Assembly: GCF_004001045.1 (NCBI RefSeq)
Contig: NZ_BIMK01000005.1
Coordinates: 1-64,000 of the forward strand
From: Paenibacillus chibensis
GTDB lineage: Bacteria > Bacillota > Bacilli > Paenibacillales > Paenibacillaceae
DNA: 64,000 nucleotides
Reading direction: 5' to 3'
Part shown: positions 1-8,482 of the stretch, piece by piece
How the letters are laid out: each line of letters begins with the position of its first letter
Position numbering within the stretch: the first letter of the stretch is position 1
Translations under genes and position numbers: made by a program
The notes under the pieces: generated by a model
The model's database searches: none
Seen by the model: the letters and a program-made list of their open reading frames with translations, nothing else
What the model was told of the DNA's origin: nothing

Positions 1-64
1 TTTTTATTATCGCAATGTAAACTTAACGAAACCTTAAGCTTGTTTGCCAGCTCCCCAGAAACTA

Positions 65-110
65 CAAAAAGCCGTCCTTTCATGCCCCTAAAAGGGTGAA
101 AAGACGGCGG
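65..110 (-). terminator. Terminator after the two-component operon
   Basis: Twelve-base arms at 71-82 and 97-108 (GCCGTCCTTTCA with TGAAAAGACGGC, one mismatch) form a hairpin. Read on the minus strand it is followed by five Ts (66-70). It lies just past the histidine kinase stop. Bases 1-60 hold no gene I can identify. Confidence 0.8.
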
Positions 111-133
111 TTCATGCGGTTCATGCTCAGGAT

Positions 134-1441
134 TTATTTTGGAAGCCGGATCCGGAAAATCATGCCCTTCGGCTGGTTATGCAGCGCCTGAATGGTGCCG
201 TGATGGCTGTCAACGATCCACTGCGCGATGGACAGGCCCAGTCCTGAACCTCCGGTTTCGCGCGAGCGCGCCTGGTCTTCGCGATAGAAGCGGTCGAAGA
301 TGCGCGACAAGCCCTCCTCACTGATGCCAATGCCGGTGTCGCTGACCTCGATGTACGCTTTGTTTTCCTTGACGGACGTACTGATGCCGATGCTGTCATG
401 CTTGCCGGTATATTTCAGGGCATTGTCCAGCAGGATCACCAGCAGCTGATGCAGACGGGCCGGATCGGCTTCGATCCGCGTCTTGCTGTGCAGCCTCAGC
501 CACATATGCTTCTCCGACAGCTCGGCGATCTCGGCATACGGACTGCATACCTTATGGACGAACTCATCCAGATCGATGGACTGCTTCTCCAGCTGCGTTT
601 CGGTGGAGTCGGCCCTGGCAAGCGTCAGGAGGTCGGTCGTGAGCCGCGAGAGCCGCCGCGTTTCGGAGAGGGAGAGGGCGATATTTTCGAACGTATCCAC
701 AATCCGCTTCTCCGGCGTCGTCTGCATCAGCTCCAGCTTGTTCTGGATAATGGTGAGCGGCGTTCGCAGCTCATGCGAGGCATTTTCCACGAATTCCACC
801 TGTTTGTCCCACGAGCGGATGATCGGCTTCATCATTTTCCGCGACAAAATAAAGCTGGCGCTGATGGACAGCAGGATGAAAATAACCGAGCAGATAATGA
901 TGATCTGTTTGAAATTGTCGATCAGGTTCTGCTCCGAGTCCACATTGACCATGAGCTGAATGTAGGCCCCTGCCTGCGAGGGATGGGGCACGGAAATCGT
1001 CCGGAAGTGGTAGGAGCCGCTTACTTTCACGTTTGAAATGGCGCCTACGGTCGAAGGGTCGAATTTCATGTCGCTGAAGTAATTTTCATAATTGATGAAG
1101 CCGATCTGCTGAATGTTGACGATCTTGCCGTCTTTATCCCATAGGATCGGAATAACCCGCGGATTGAAGACGGGCCGCCCTCCTTTGTCGGGAGGGGGAG
1201 GGAAGCCGGTTTTATCCGCAAACGGGTCCTTGTCCGGGCCCGCGCCGTTGCCTTCGCCTTTGCCGTCGGTTTCGATCATCATTTTGTAATTGTTCAGATC
1301 ATTGTCCGTTTTGGCATACAGCGTGGTCTTGATCTGGCTGAAAATGATGGTGCCGAAGATGCCGAAGAGGAGGGTGAACGCGATCAGGGTATAGACCATA
1401 AAGCGCAGCTGCTGACTGCGGATCACCTTGTTTTTATTCAT
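134..1441 (-). CDS. Sensor histidine kinase, CiaH-like
   Basis: This is a membrane histidine kinase of 435 residues that should phosphorylate the response regulator encoded just upstream. A first membrane segment (about 14-36) is followed by an extracytoplasmic domain with a proline/glycine-rich stretch (GFPPPPDKGGRP) and a second membrane segment (about 177-200). The cytoplasmic part carries the H box (ASHELRTPL), N box (LLDNALKYT), G1 (DTGIGIS) and G2 (GGSGLGLS). I chose the start at 1441 (MNKNKV), which overlaps the regulator stop by eight bases, rather than an upstream Met lying inside the regulator gene. The overlap implies translational coupling. The signal sensed is unknown; the CiaH comparison rests mainly on the partner's resemblance to CiaR. 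Confidence 0.92.
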   Translation of the reverse strand: MNKNKVIRSQQLRFMVYTLIAFTLLFGIFGTIIFSQIKTTLYAKTDNDLNNYKMMIETDGKGEGNGAGPDKDPFADKTGFPPPPDKGGRPVFNPRVIPILWDKDGKIVNIQQIGFINYENYFSDMKFDPSTVGAISNVKVSGSYHFRTISVPHPSQAGAYIQLMVNVDSEQNLIDNFKQIIIICSVIFILLSISASFILSRKMMKPIIRSWDKQVEFVENASHELRTPLTIIQNKLELMQTTPEKRIVDTFENIALSLSETRRLSRLTTDLLTLARADSTETQLEKQSIDLDEFVHKVCSPYAEIAELSEKHMWLRLHSKTRIEADPARLHQLLVILLDNALKYTGKHDSIGISTSVKENKAYIEVSDTGIGISEEGLSRIFDRFYREDQARSRETGGSGLGLSIAQWIVDSHHGTIQALHNQPKGMIFRIRLPK

Positions 1442-2120
1442 GGTCGTCCTCGCTCTCGGACAGCATGTAGCCCATGCCGCGGATTGTCTTGATGTATTTG
1501 TCATAGCCGAAGGCTTTGAATTTTTTGCGCAGGTTGCTGATATACACCTCGATGACGGTGTTGGTGGTGCTCGAATCCATGCCCCAGACGCGGTCGAAGA
1601 TCTGTTCTTTGGTCAAAATCATATTTTTGTTGTTGATCAGATACTCCAGCAGGTCGATTTGCTTCCCGTTCAAGAGGACTGATTCCTCGCCGATCTGGAC
1701 GCCGCGGCTTTTGAGGTTCAGCTTGAGGTCCTTGAATAGGAGCGTGTTTTCCTTGAAGCCGCCGAACGAGCGCCGCAGGATCGCCTCCAGCCGGAGCAGC
1801 AGCTCTTCGCGGTGGAAGGGCTTGACGAGGTAGTCGTCTGCACCGGACTTAAAGCCGCGGATTTTGTCATCGATGCCGTCCTTGGCCGTGAGAATCAGGA
1901 CCGGAGTGGAAATGCCCTTTTGCCGGAGCTGCCCGAGCACTTCGTATCCGTTCATGTTCGGCATCATGATATCGAGAATGATGACATCGTAGATATTCTG
2001 CTCCGCCATGTATAAGCCTTCTTCCCCGTCAAAAGCCTGCTCGGCTTCAAACAAGTCCCGCGTCGTTTCGCATACCGTATCGGACAGATGTTTATCATCC
2101 TCAATGACAAGAAGCCGCAT
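1434..2120 (-). CDS. OmpR-family response regulator, CiaR-like
   Basis: A 228-residue response regulator. The receiver domain (1-115) has the acidic pair EDD at 7-9, the phospho-acceptor Asp in ILDIMMP and the conserved Lys in VKPF. A winged-helix DNA-binding domain (about 125-220) ends in the family's usual RGMGYML. The sequence resembles streptococcal CiaR as I remember it (FDGEEGLY, GADDYL-KPF, IFDRVWG-DS-TT). Its start has a good ribosome site (AGAGGTG). It is the first gene of a two-gene operon with the kinase. Target genes cannot be told from the window. Confidence 0.93.
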   Translation of the reverse strand: MRLLVIEDDKHLSDTVCETTRDLFEAEQAFDGEEGLYMAEQNIYDVIILDIMMPNMNGYEVLGQLRQKGISTPVLILTAKDGIDDKIRGFKSGADDYLVKPFHREELLLRLEAILRRSFGGFKENTLLFKDLKLNLKSRGVQIGEESVLLNGKQIDLLEYLINNKNMILTKEQIFDRVWGMDSSTTNTVIEVYISNLRKKFKAFGYDKYIKTIRGMGYMLSESEDDHE

Positions 2121-2304
2121 ACCGTTTCACCTCTTTTGTAAAATTGTTCCCCGCAGGAAAACGACTGTGGCCGCATCCCAAAGGGATTAGCCGCTGCTTT
2201 AGCGAAAGTTGAGCTGCAGGGAGGGATGAAAATTGCCGGGGACCGGTTAAACATCCCTGATATCTAAAAATAAACAATTCCGCTCGAATGTCAAATCTGC
2301 CCAA

Positions 2305-2330
2305 GAAAAAAAGCCCGGCATCAGCCGGGC
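2305..2330 (-). terminator. Terminator overlapping an MFS stop codon
   Basis: GCCCGGC (2313-2319) pairs with GCCGGGC (2324-2330), and the minus strand continues into eight bases that include a T run (2305-2312). The TGA stop of the upstream MFS gene lies in the loop, so the hairpin forms partly from coding sequence. Confidence 0.85.
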
Positions 2331-3592
2331 ATTTCCGTTTGGAGTTTATGCTGGAGTTCATGCTGATGCTTTCGGTTCAGCGAAGGCAGCACGATCAGGT
2401 AATACACGCTGACGATAAAGATGCAGATGGCCAAAATCCAGTACAGTCCGGCCACAGAGACGATTTTAGGAAAGGCAATGGCTAGGAATCCGAGCGCGAT
2501 TGCCTGGCCTGTCGTGCCCAAAGGCTCAATCCACGAGCTGACCCGTCCCATGCTCTGCGGTTCGACCAGCTCAGGCATCCACCCGCCGAGCACGACGTTG
2601 ATCGGTGCGAGAATGATGCCGAGCAGCACCATCATGCCAAGGTATACCTGAATATGGGCAAAGCTGCCGAGTGCGATCGTCAGAAAGCCGATGAGGAAGA
2701 GACCGGTAATCAGGACGCCCACTTTGCCGGCTTTTTTAATGACCAGCGTGCTGATGGCGCTGCCGATCAGGTACCCGATGCCGAGGAATACCATGACCAG
2801 CGGGGTATAGACTTGATAATGCTCCGGACTGAGCTTGTATTTCATGGTGAAGAGGGGCAGGATCGAGAACACGCCGTTCACGATGCCGAAGAAGAAGAAG
2901 CCGAGAATGATCGCGAGCAGCAGCCGGGACCGGACAATATACTTGAAGCCTGAGCCGAAGTCGGCGAGTATGCTTTTCATCCCCAGATCCTTCAGGCTCG
3001 CTTTACCGTTGGGCTGGCGGACATGCTGGGGAAAGCGGCAGGCTGCCAGCAGAATGCCTGAGACGATAAAGCTGGCCATGTCGATCATGATGGCACCTTC
3101 GATGCCCAGATAGTAGTAAGCGGCCGATCCCATGCTCATACCGAACAGCATGAATATGCCGGCGATCGACATGTTCAGGCTGGAAGCCTGAACGTATTGT
3201 TCGGGTTTCATGATCCCCTGCAGCAGGCTCATTTCTGCCGGCGCAAAAAATTTCGAGACGGCGCTTCGCAGGAAGAGCAGCGCAAATGCGGCGAAAATCC
3301 AGTCTTCATGCACGGCCAGAAGCAGTACGACGGACAATCCGGCCCGTATCCAGTCGCTGTAAACGGCGATGCGCTTGCGGTCCAGCCTGTCGGCCAGCAC
3401 GCCGATGAACAGGAATACCGCCAGTGTAGGAAGGGAGTACATCAGCTCGGCGACCGTGGCATAGGCAGGCTGGCTGCTGAAACGGTCAATCAGGTAAAAC
3501 GCGAAAGCCATGTTGCCGACCATCGTACCGAGCTGCGAAGCAAAGGTGGCCAGAAACATTCTTACGAATAGCGAGTTGCGAAAGAGTTCCAT
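2321..3592 (-). CDS. MFS transporter, DHA3 (MefA-like) type
   Basis: A 423-residue major facilitator with about twelve hydrophobic segments, beginning MELFRNSLFVRMFLATFASQLG, which is typical of the macrolide-efflux-like DHA3 group. The cytoplasmic loop after helix 2 reads GVLADRLDRKR, the family's motif A. Such proteins are usually proton-driven drug exporters in the cytoplasmic membrane, but substrate cannot be inferred here. It stands alone between the two-component operon and the DoxX-cupin pair and has its own terminator, so it is probably a single transcription unit. Confidence 0.88.
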   Translation of the reverse strand: MELFRNSLFVRMFLATFASQLGTMVGNMAFAFYLIDRFSSQPAYATVAELMYSLPTLAVFLFIGVLADRLDRKRIAVYSDWIRAGLSVVLLLAVHEDWIFAAFALLFLRSAVSKFFAPAEMSLLQGIMKPEQYVQASSLNMSIAGIFMLFGMSMGSAAYYYLGIEGAIMIDMASFIVSGILLAACRFPQHVRQPNGKASLKDLGMKSILADFGSGFKYIVRSRLLLAIILGFFFFGIVNGVFSILPLFTMKYKLSPEHYQVYTPLVMVFLGIGYLIGSAISTLVIKKAGKVGVLITGLFLIGFLTIALGSFAHIQVYLGMMVLLGIILAPINVVLGGWMPELVEPQSMGRVSSWIEPLGTTGQAIALGFLAIAFPKIVSVAGLYWILAICIFIVSVYYLIVLPSLNRKHQHELQHKLQTEMPG

Positions 3593-3890
3593 GCGGGGGA
3601 TGCCTCATTTCTTTTTTATTTGTGGATTATGATCCTTCGAAGGTCGATTCTTAGGATGGGGTTTCGCATGATGCTACATATTTGTATTGTACGAGTGGAA
3701 CATCCATGTGCAGTTCATCTGAAATCAGTGTACTGCGATTTGCTGCGGTTGAATAACGGCGCAAGAATGATGTTGTTCTCGGTCTCTGGACCGAGGCGGG
3801 CAGAATGAGGGGAAACGCCTGGATCCCAGCCAGGCGGCATAAGAAAAGCCGCAGCTTGGGAGCTGCAGCTAACGCGTCTTTTAAAGGTAT
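3593..3890. other. Intergenic region with hairpins, no gene seen
   Basis: About 300 bases separate the MFS start and the DoxX stop. I see no convincing coding frame. A hairpin CGCCTGG/CCAGGCG sits at 3816-3836, next to the DoxX terminator. The half nearest 3593 should hold the MFS promoter on the minus strand, but I could not pick clear boxes. Confidence 0.5.
3843..3872 (-). terminator. Terminator of the cupin-doxX unit
   Basis: GCCGCAGCT (3848-3856) faces AGCTGCAGC (3861-3869). On the minus strand the stem runs into TTTTCTTAT. It lies about 20 bases past the DoxX-family stop. Confidence 0.7.
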
Positions 3891-4322
3891 CTAATATGCC
3901 GGGGTTCCGCGTCCGCGCGAGCACCAGAGCACCCACCAGATCAGGAGCGGCTGAAAGATCAGCCGAATCCATAGCGCCGCAGGCGGTGTCGAGCCGAACC
4001 CCGGTGCTGGAATATGTTTGACGGCGGCATAGATGTTCGCAGGGAATACGAGGACCAGGTACAGCGCAATCAAGGTGCCGGTCAGCTTCATGGTGCCTGG
4101 GATAAGCAGAAGCACGCCAAGCGCAAGCTCCATCACGCCCGTGACATAAATAATAGGCAGTCTCAGCGGGACAAAGTCCGGCAGCATCTGGGCGAAGCCG
4201 TCAGCCTCAATAAAATGGAACACGCAGGCAGCAGCAAAGAAAAATGAAAAAAGAATGCGGGCAACCCGTTTGGCGGTTCGGGTACGGGCAAAATCACCTT
4301 GGCTTGAAATCGCGATCACCAT
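3891..4322 (-). CDS. DoxX-family membrane protein
   Basis: A small integral membrane protein of about 143 residues with four hydrophobic segments and the DoxX-type pattern ARILFSFFFAAACVFHF, then GVMELALGVLLLIPG, LTGTLIALYLVLVFPANIYAAVKH and a final LIFQPLLIWWVLWCS. DoxX-like proteins are poorly defined membrane proteins, some tied to redox or sulfur metabolism. The start is either ATG 4322 or GTG 4319. Both overlap the stop of the upstream cupin gene, and AAGGAAGG just before serves as ribosome site. This makes a two-gene operon with the cupin. Confidence 0.8.
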   Translation of the reverse strand: MVIAISSQGDFARTRTAKRVARILFSFFFAAACVFHFIEADGFAQMLPDFVPLRLPIIYVTGVMELALGVLLLIPGTMKLTGTLIALYLVLVFPANIYAAVKHIPAPGFGSTPPAALWIRLIFQPLLIWWVLWCSRGRGTPAY

Positions 4323-4834
4323 CCTTCCTTGACGGGTTTCCAAGCATCTTTCAGCGGTCCGCTTGCACCAAACAGCGGGTCGGTGCGGGGAAGGGGCACA
4401 TGCCGGATTTCTTCCAGCACGCGCGGGCGTTCATCGGGTTTGCCGGTACACATATTATAATCCATGCCATCCGGATACGCGCCGACGACGCTGAAGTCGG
4501 GGGAGGAAGAGATTTTTTGGTGTCCGGTGCCTGCGGGAAGCACGACCACGTCGCCTGCACGAAGCTCCACCCTCCGTCCGTTTTCGCCGCCAAGCTGAAG
4601 GATGGCCGTGCCACCGGCGACGCCGAGTACTTCGTGCGTGATGCTGTGGTAATGATGATAGCCGAACACCCCGTTCGTCCAGCTGTTCAGCCAGCCGTTC
4701 TGATTGAATATGCGCTCCGCTTGGGCAGGGTTATCCCGCAGCACCCCCCTATAGACCAGTACGGGCAAAGTAGGGTTATTGGGAATGCTACCGTCATCCT
4801 TGAAATAAAACGTATTGATTTCAGCTCCGTACAA
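4316..4834 (-). CDS. Cupin-domain protein, YjlB-like, TTG start
   Basis: A cytoplasmic single-cupin protein of 172 residues. It opens LYGAEINTFYFKDDGSIPNN, which matches my memory of Bacillus YjlB proteins, and contains the metal-site run GYHHYHSITHEVLGV and the second cupin motif VVLPAGTGHQ. The start is a TTG at 4832-4834 preceded by GGAGGG at a seven-base gap. A longer frame reaching an ATG at 4984 has no ribosome site and adds 50 residues without cupin character, so I reject it. The catalytic role is unknown. It is co-transcribed with the DoxX gene. Confidence 0.82.
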   Translation of the reverse strand: MYGAEINTFYFKDDGSIPNNPTLPVLVYRGVLRDNPAQAERIFNQNGWLNSWTNGVFGYHHYHSITHEVLGVAGGTAILQLGGENGRRVELRAGDVVVLPAGTGHQKISSSPDFSVVGAYPDGMDYNMCTGKPDERPRVLEEIRHVPLPRTDPLFGASGPLKDAWKPVKEGW

Positions 4835-4971
4835 TGCAGATCCCTCCAAATTAACCGATATAGGTATGAAATAGGTATAAAGTGGTACAAATGTATGATT
4901 GTCATTAAACGGATATGGATGAGCTTGAACCCTTCTGGAACGAAGGACCCTTTTTTTTCTAGGGGCATTTG

Positions 4972-4980
4972 TGCTATAAT
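4972..4980 (+). promoter_or_regulatory. Candidate extended -10 promoter for a long leader
   Basis: TGCTATAAT is a perfect extended -10 element on the plus strand. No good -35 box sits 17 bases upstream (a T run is there), which extended -10 promoters tolerate. Transcription from here would give a leader of about 280 bases before the MpsC-like gene at 5268. Confidence 0.5.
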
Positions 4981-5053
4981 GCATGAGGAATATATAACTT
5001 TATACTTTGTGGGTAAATGAATGAATATATCCTTGGATAAAAGTCACTTTCAT

Positions 5054-5104
5054 GGCCTAACTTCTCTTCATATGTTAAGGGAATGTTAGGCCTTTTATTG
5101 TTTT
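5054..5104 (+). terminator. Terminator-like hairpin in the leader of the MpsC-like gene
   Basis: GGCCTAAC (5054-5061) and GTTAGGCC (5085-5092) are a perfect eight-base inverted repeat with partial pairing inside, followed by TTTTATTGTTTT. It lies about 165 bases upstream of the MpsC-like start, so it could be an attenuator, or could end a short upstream transcript. I do not recognise a known riboswitch in the rest of the leader (5105-5267). Confidence 0.5.
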
Positions 5105-5267
5105 AAGGCCCGACATTTCCGGTCAAATCAAGTCCGGCAATCAGGGTGAAGGCCCGCCCGCTACTTCGTAATCAGGAGGGAAAGAAGGATCCGTTTCCAG
5201 ACCGCATGGCAGTTTGTAAGGTTCTGCCTTTAGAAGTGCAACCAGACCATGGAACGGGTCAAATTCA

Positions 5268-5969
5268 ATGGACCAATTACATAATCAATCATTTCAACAA
5301 ATTATCGCCAGTTACACTGGCAAGCTTTTGCGAGACCATTTTGGCAAAGGACCGGAATCGGTTGTGGTCTCGATCGGGCATACATCGATAACCATTCATT
5401 TGCGCAATTTCCTGACTCCGGCGGAAAGGATTCTGCTTGAGCAGCAGCAGGAAGAACTGGTCATAACAACCAGGGACAAGCTCATGCTGGCGGTCACCCC
5501 GGAAATCTTGCAGTATCTGCAGGATGTCCTCGGCGTACATGCGGAAGAGTGTTACTATGATTGGAATTTCATTCAGGGAACGGGGATGATCGCGGTCGTT
5601 AGCCCGGAGCTGATCAGGTATACACCTGCTCCGGCGTATGATTCCGGCAGACAGGAAATTGAGGCCGAGCTGAACCGGATCAGCGCCCAAGTACAGAAGG
5701 AGCCGTGCAGCACGGCTTCATATGAGATGAATCCGCGGACGCTGCTGTTCATCCGGAGCGGCGTGCTGCTGCCGATGGAGCGGGAAATGATCCTCCTCGG
5801 CCAGGGGGATACCCTGAAACGGGTGAAACGTAAACTCGAAAAGGAATACATTATGAGCAGCCGTGTCCTGGAGGGCCTTCTTCAACATCGGATCAGCGAC
5901 TGCTTCATCGACTGGAATTATGCATTGGATAAAAGTATCGTCATGTTAACGTTAAACCCGCACCGGTGA
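5268..5969 (+). CDS. Tandem DUF2294 (MpsC-like) domain protein
   Basis: A soluble protein of 233 residues made of two related halves. The first (about 1-115) has HTSITIHLRNFLTPAERILL and ends CYYDWNFIQGTGMIAVV. The second (about 125-233) has PRTLLFIRSGVLLPMEREMI and ends CFIDWNYALDKSIVMLTL. The shared DWN motif and order of elements mark a tandem duplication of the DUF2294 domain, found in MpsC, a component named for a membrane-potential-generating system. DUF2294 proteins I recall are usually single-domain and about 120 residues long. The ribosome site before ATG 5268 is weak (GGAACGGG). No mpsA or mpsB homologue lies nearby, so the function remains open. Confidence 0.78.
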   Translation: MDQLHNQSFQQIIASYTGKLLRDHFGKGPESVVVSIGHTSITIHLRNFLTPAERILLEQQQEELVITTRDKLMLAVTPEILQYLQDVLGVHAEECYYDWNFIQGTGMIAVVSPELIRYTPAPAYDSGRQEIEAELNRISAQVQKEPCSTASYEMNPRTLLFIRSGVLLPMEREMILLGQGDTLKRVKRKLEKEYIMSSRVLEGLLQHRISDCFIDWNYALDKSIVMLTLNPHR

Positions 5970-5990
5970 TCAGCCGTGCGGGTTTTTCGT
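5955..5990 (+). terminator. Terminator between convergent genes
   Basis: ACCCGCAC pairs with GTGCGGGT, followed by TTTTTCG on the plus strand. The stem overlaps the last codons of the MpsC-like gene and abuts the stop of lipL on the other strand. Confidence 0.85.
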
Positions 5991-5992
5991 CT

Positions 5993-6832
5993 TTATTTCG
6001 GTGAGTACCTCAGTCTGAGCCGTTCCGCCATGTCATGGATTTCCCGGGATCCGGGCAGGACGAGCCGCGCCGCCGAAGCAGCCATACCTTCCGCGGTTTG
6101 CCGGCCGCGGATGACATCTTTGACTGCCTGCGCGAACTTCTCGGATGCTTTCGAGCCTATGTCTGTCAGTTCCTCCAGCGAAGCCGTGCTCCCGCCTTCG
6201 ACGAGCGGGTAGTCCGCTGCATCCGCTCCGGCGCCCGCCAGGTCGTAAAAGTCTCTGACGAGCTGCGCCCGCTCCCGGCCCGAGCCCTCAGCTACGACAA
6301 AGGCCTGCACGACAAAGGCATGAGCCTGCCTGCGCTGCGCGATGCCGCAAAATTTAAGCCCGCCAATGCTGAGGTCAAAGTCGCCCGGGCAATAAGCCCC
6401 GGCGACTTCGCCCTTATTCACCTCACAACCGGTCGAAGCCAGCGCTTCGCGAATCAGGCTGTACATCCGCTCGAAGTCGCCGTGGAAGCGTTCATCGCCG
6501 GGGCCATCCTTCGGCATAATCAGCGACAGGTTCACGACGCCAAGATCGAGTGGCACCGCGGCACCGCCGGAATTGCGGATGGCGGTAGGGTATCCCCTTT
6601 GCTCCAGCCAGGCTCTGGCCTTGGCTGCCCCCGGCAGACGGCTGTCGCGGAGGCCGATGATGAAGGAGCGCGGATGACGCCAAATATGGCACAGCGGGGG
6701 TCCGCCCCGGCCGGTTTCTTTGCAGAGCAGCTCGTCCAGTGCAAAGGAATACAAGGGATCCTGCTGTGTGTATTCATTCATTCGGTCCAAAATGAGCATG
6801 GAACCGTAAACGTCATGGTTTATATCGGACAT
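5993..6832 (-). CDS. lipL: Octanoyl-[GcvH]:protein N-octanoyltransferase
   Basis: LipL moves the octanoyl group from GcvH to the E2 subunits of 2-oxoacid dehydrogenases in the Bacillus lipoate pathway. The 279-residue product has IIGLRDSRLPGAAKA, the ligand-binding run AIRNSGGAAVPLDLGVVNLSL, and GAYCPGDFDLSIGGLKFCGIAQ. Cys148 in AYCPG matches the catalytic Cys150 of B. subtilis LipL. These features separate it from LipM and LplA. The start at 6832 has AAGGAAG eight bases upstream; an ATG 21 bases earlier has no ribosome site. It follows the GNAT gene by 24 bases, so they are probably co-transcribed. Confidence 0.93.
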   Translation of the reverse strand: MSDINHDVYGSMLILDRMNEYTQQDPLYSFALDELLCKETGRGGPPLCHIWRHPRSFIIGLRDSRLPGAAKARAWLEQRGYPTAIRNSGGAAVPLDLGVVNLSLIMPKDGPGDERFHGDFERMYSLIREALASTGCEVNKGEVAGAYCPGDFDLSIGGLKFCGIAQRRQAHAFVVQAFVVAEGSGRERAQLVRDFYDLAGAGADAADYPLVEGGSTASLEELTDIGSKASEKFAQAVKDVIRGRQTAEGMAASAARLVLPGSREIHDMAERLRLRYSPK

Positions 6833-6856
6833 CGGGATGACTTCCTTTCGCAAGCA

Positions 6857-7654
6857 TTATGTCCGGCCTTCCGCCGGAACGACAAATTGAATGATGGACT
6901 GCATGGCACAGGTCTCGTAACCGATCGAGCGGTATAACCGGATGGCGGCCTCGTTATCCGCGAAAACATTCAGGTACACATGCGGTGACACGGCCGCTCC
7001 CGCGCGGGTCAGCTCCGCGCATATCAAGGTCCCGAGTCCCTGTCTTCGAAAGGCGGGAATCGTCCCGATATTGCCAAGCTCGACGTACTCCCCGCCGTAA
7101 ATGTGGTACCCGCCGACGGCTGCCAGCTGCCCGTCCTCCATGACCCCAAAGAAGGGATACTGCAGCTCTTCCACGGAAAAGGCCATGGTGCCGAGCTCTT
7201 TCATTATGGCATCGATCCGTCCGAAATGGGATGGTTCCAAGCGGAGCACGCGCGAATCGGCCGGGGGAGGCATCTGCCGGTGCACGTGCTTCATCAGAAG
7301 CAGGTTCTCCGGAGGCTTGGCGAATGCCAGCTGTCCGCTCAGACCGGCCATGTCCTCTTCATGCACGATAAAGCTGCCGGTCACGCCGTCCGGCAAACCA
7401 AGATCCTCTTTTACGAAAGCGAGCACGGACCGGAAATCAAACGACGCTTGCGCCGGGAACACGGAAAAAGCATGGAAGGACAGCCCCTGCAGATAAGCCA
7501 AAACGCCCAGTAGCGTACCCTTCTCGTTAAATTGCCCGTAATGCGTCGCGTTAGCCCGGCGGGACGTCAAATAGGAATAATACAGAAAATGTCTTTCCCG
7601 GTCGAGCGAAGCGAGGATGGCTTCCCGTTCTTCCGGTGTAAGTGTGCGAATCAT
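6857..7654 (-). CDS. GNAT-family N-acetyltransferase
   Basis: A 265-residue cytoplasmic protein whose C-terminal half (about 150-260) is a GNAT domain of the FR47-like type, with NIGTIPAFRRQGLGTLI as the acetyl-CoA pyrophosphate-binding motif and NVFADNEAAIRLYRSIGY at the end. The N-terminal half is a degenerate domain of the same sort. The start at 7654 (MIRTLTPEERE) has AGGAG seven bases upstream. A longer frame exists but carries non-family sequence. Substrate is unknown. It is the first gene of a two-gene unit with lipL. Confidence 0.85.
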   Translation of the reverse strand: MIRTLTPEEREAILASLDRERHFLYYSYLTSRRANATHYGQFNEKGTLLGVLAYLQGLSFHAFSVFPAQASFDFRSVLAFVKEDLGLPDGVTGSFIVHEEDMAGLSGQLAFAKPPENLLLMKHVHRQMPPPADSRVLRLEPSHFGRIDAIMKELGTMAFSVEELQYPFFGVMEDGQLAAVGGYHIYGGEYVELGNIGTIPAFRRQGLGTLICAELTRAGAAVSPHVYLNVFADNEAAIRLYRSIGYETCAMQSIIQFVVPAEGRT

Positions 7655-7795
7655 GGTTTTGCTCCTATCCTGGTTCTTTGTTGATGTCCTTTCATTACAC
7701 TCCCTATTCGACATGATGCAGGGCATCTCCTTGCCGGGAGCCGTCCTGCGCATGGAGCGGAAACCGCTCAAAGTGCAAATAGATCAACGTACGTA

Positions 7796-7848
7796 TTGCC
7801 AACAGGTAAAATATGGATTATAATTTAAACAGACCGATCAGTCGGTCT
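7796..7848 (+). promoter_or_regulatory. Sigma-A promoter with TetR-type operator
   Basis: TTGCCA (7796-7801), a 17-base spacer and TATAAT (7819-7824) make a strong promoter. Directly after it, covering the predicted start point, lies the palindrome AGACCG-ATCAGT-CGGTCT (7831-7848). The TetR-family gene begins 23 bases later. Operator placement on +1 suggests autorepression. Confidence 0.8.
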
Positions 7849-7870
7849 TAAAAATAAGAAGGGTTGTCCC

Positions 7871-8458
7871 ATGAAAAAAACCAAAGATGATGCAGAATTG
7901 ACGAAACAGGCCATTGTGGAGGCTGCTAAGGGGCTTTTCTCAGCCAAGGGCTACGCCGCGACCTCCATGGCGGATATTTGCTCCGCTGCCGGATGCAGCC
8001 GGGGCGGTCTGTACCACCATTTTGACAGCAAAGAGGACTTGTTTATTTATTTGGCCGATCAGGCGTTTACCGTTTCCTGGGAGCAGTGGGGGGAGGTGGC
8101 CCGGGATGGGATGACGGCTACGGAGCAGCTGTACCTGTATGCCGATTATTTCGTCGACACGCTGCAGAAGCCGCTGAACAAGGCGGGGGAGGAATTTTTG
8201 AGCCGGATTGGTCCGGACTCCGAAGCGGGGCAGAGGTTTATCGGGATTCTTCAAACGTACATGCAGCGCTTTGAAAGCCTGGTGCGTACCGGCTTGGAAC
8301 GGGGCGAATGGAAGGGCGACAATCCGCAGGAGCTCGCGATGATCATTCTGGGATACTACTCGGGTCTGAGCGACAGCATTCCGATGATGGATAAGGCAGA
8401 CGCGAAAAAGCTTTATCGTAAAGCAACGATGCTATTACTCGAAGGGATCAAACAATAA
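7871..8458 (+). CDS. TetR/AcrR-family transcriptional regulator
   Basis: A 195-residue regulator. The N-terminal helix-turn-helix (about 10-56) reads AIVEAAKGLFSAKGYAATSM then GGLYHHFDSKEDLF, the family signature. The helical C-terminal domain (60-195) would bind an unknown ligand. It lies downstream of the AGACCG/CGGTCT palindrome and is followed after 24 bases by a glycosyltransferase gene, so it probably represses its own two-gene operon. The ribosome site is GAAGGG. Confidence 0.92.
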   Translation: MKKTKDDAELTKQAIVEAAKGLFSAKGYAATSMADICSAAGCSRGGLYHHFDSKEDLFIYLADQAFTVSWEQWGEVARDGMTATEQLYLYADYFVDTLQKPLNKAGEEFLSRIGPDSEAGQRFIGILQTYMQRFESLVRTGLERGEWKGDNPQELAMIILGYYSGLSDSIPMMDKADAKKLYRKATMLLLEGIKQ

Positions 8459-8482
8459 ATTATTCCTTGAGGAGAGATGTGC

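Noticed and set aside
4931..4958. Terminator-like CCTTC/GAAGG with T run
   Set aside because: The stem is only five bases and no plus-strand gene lies upstream to need it; the T run may instead be part of a promoter region.
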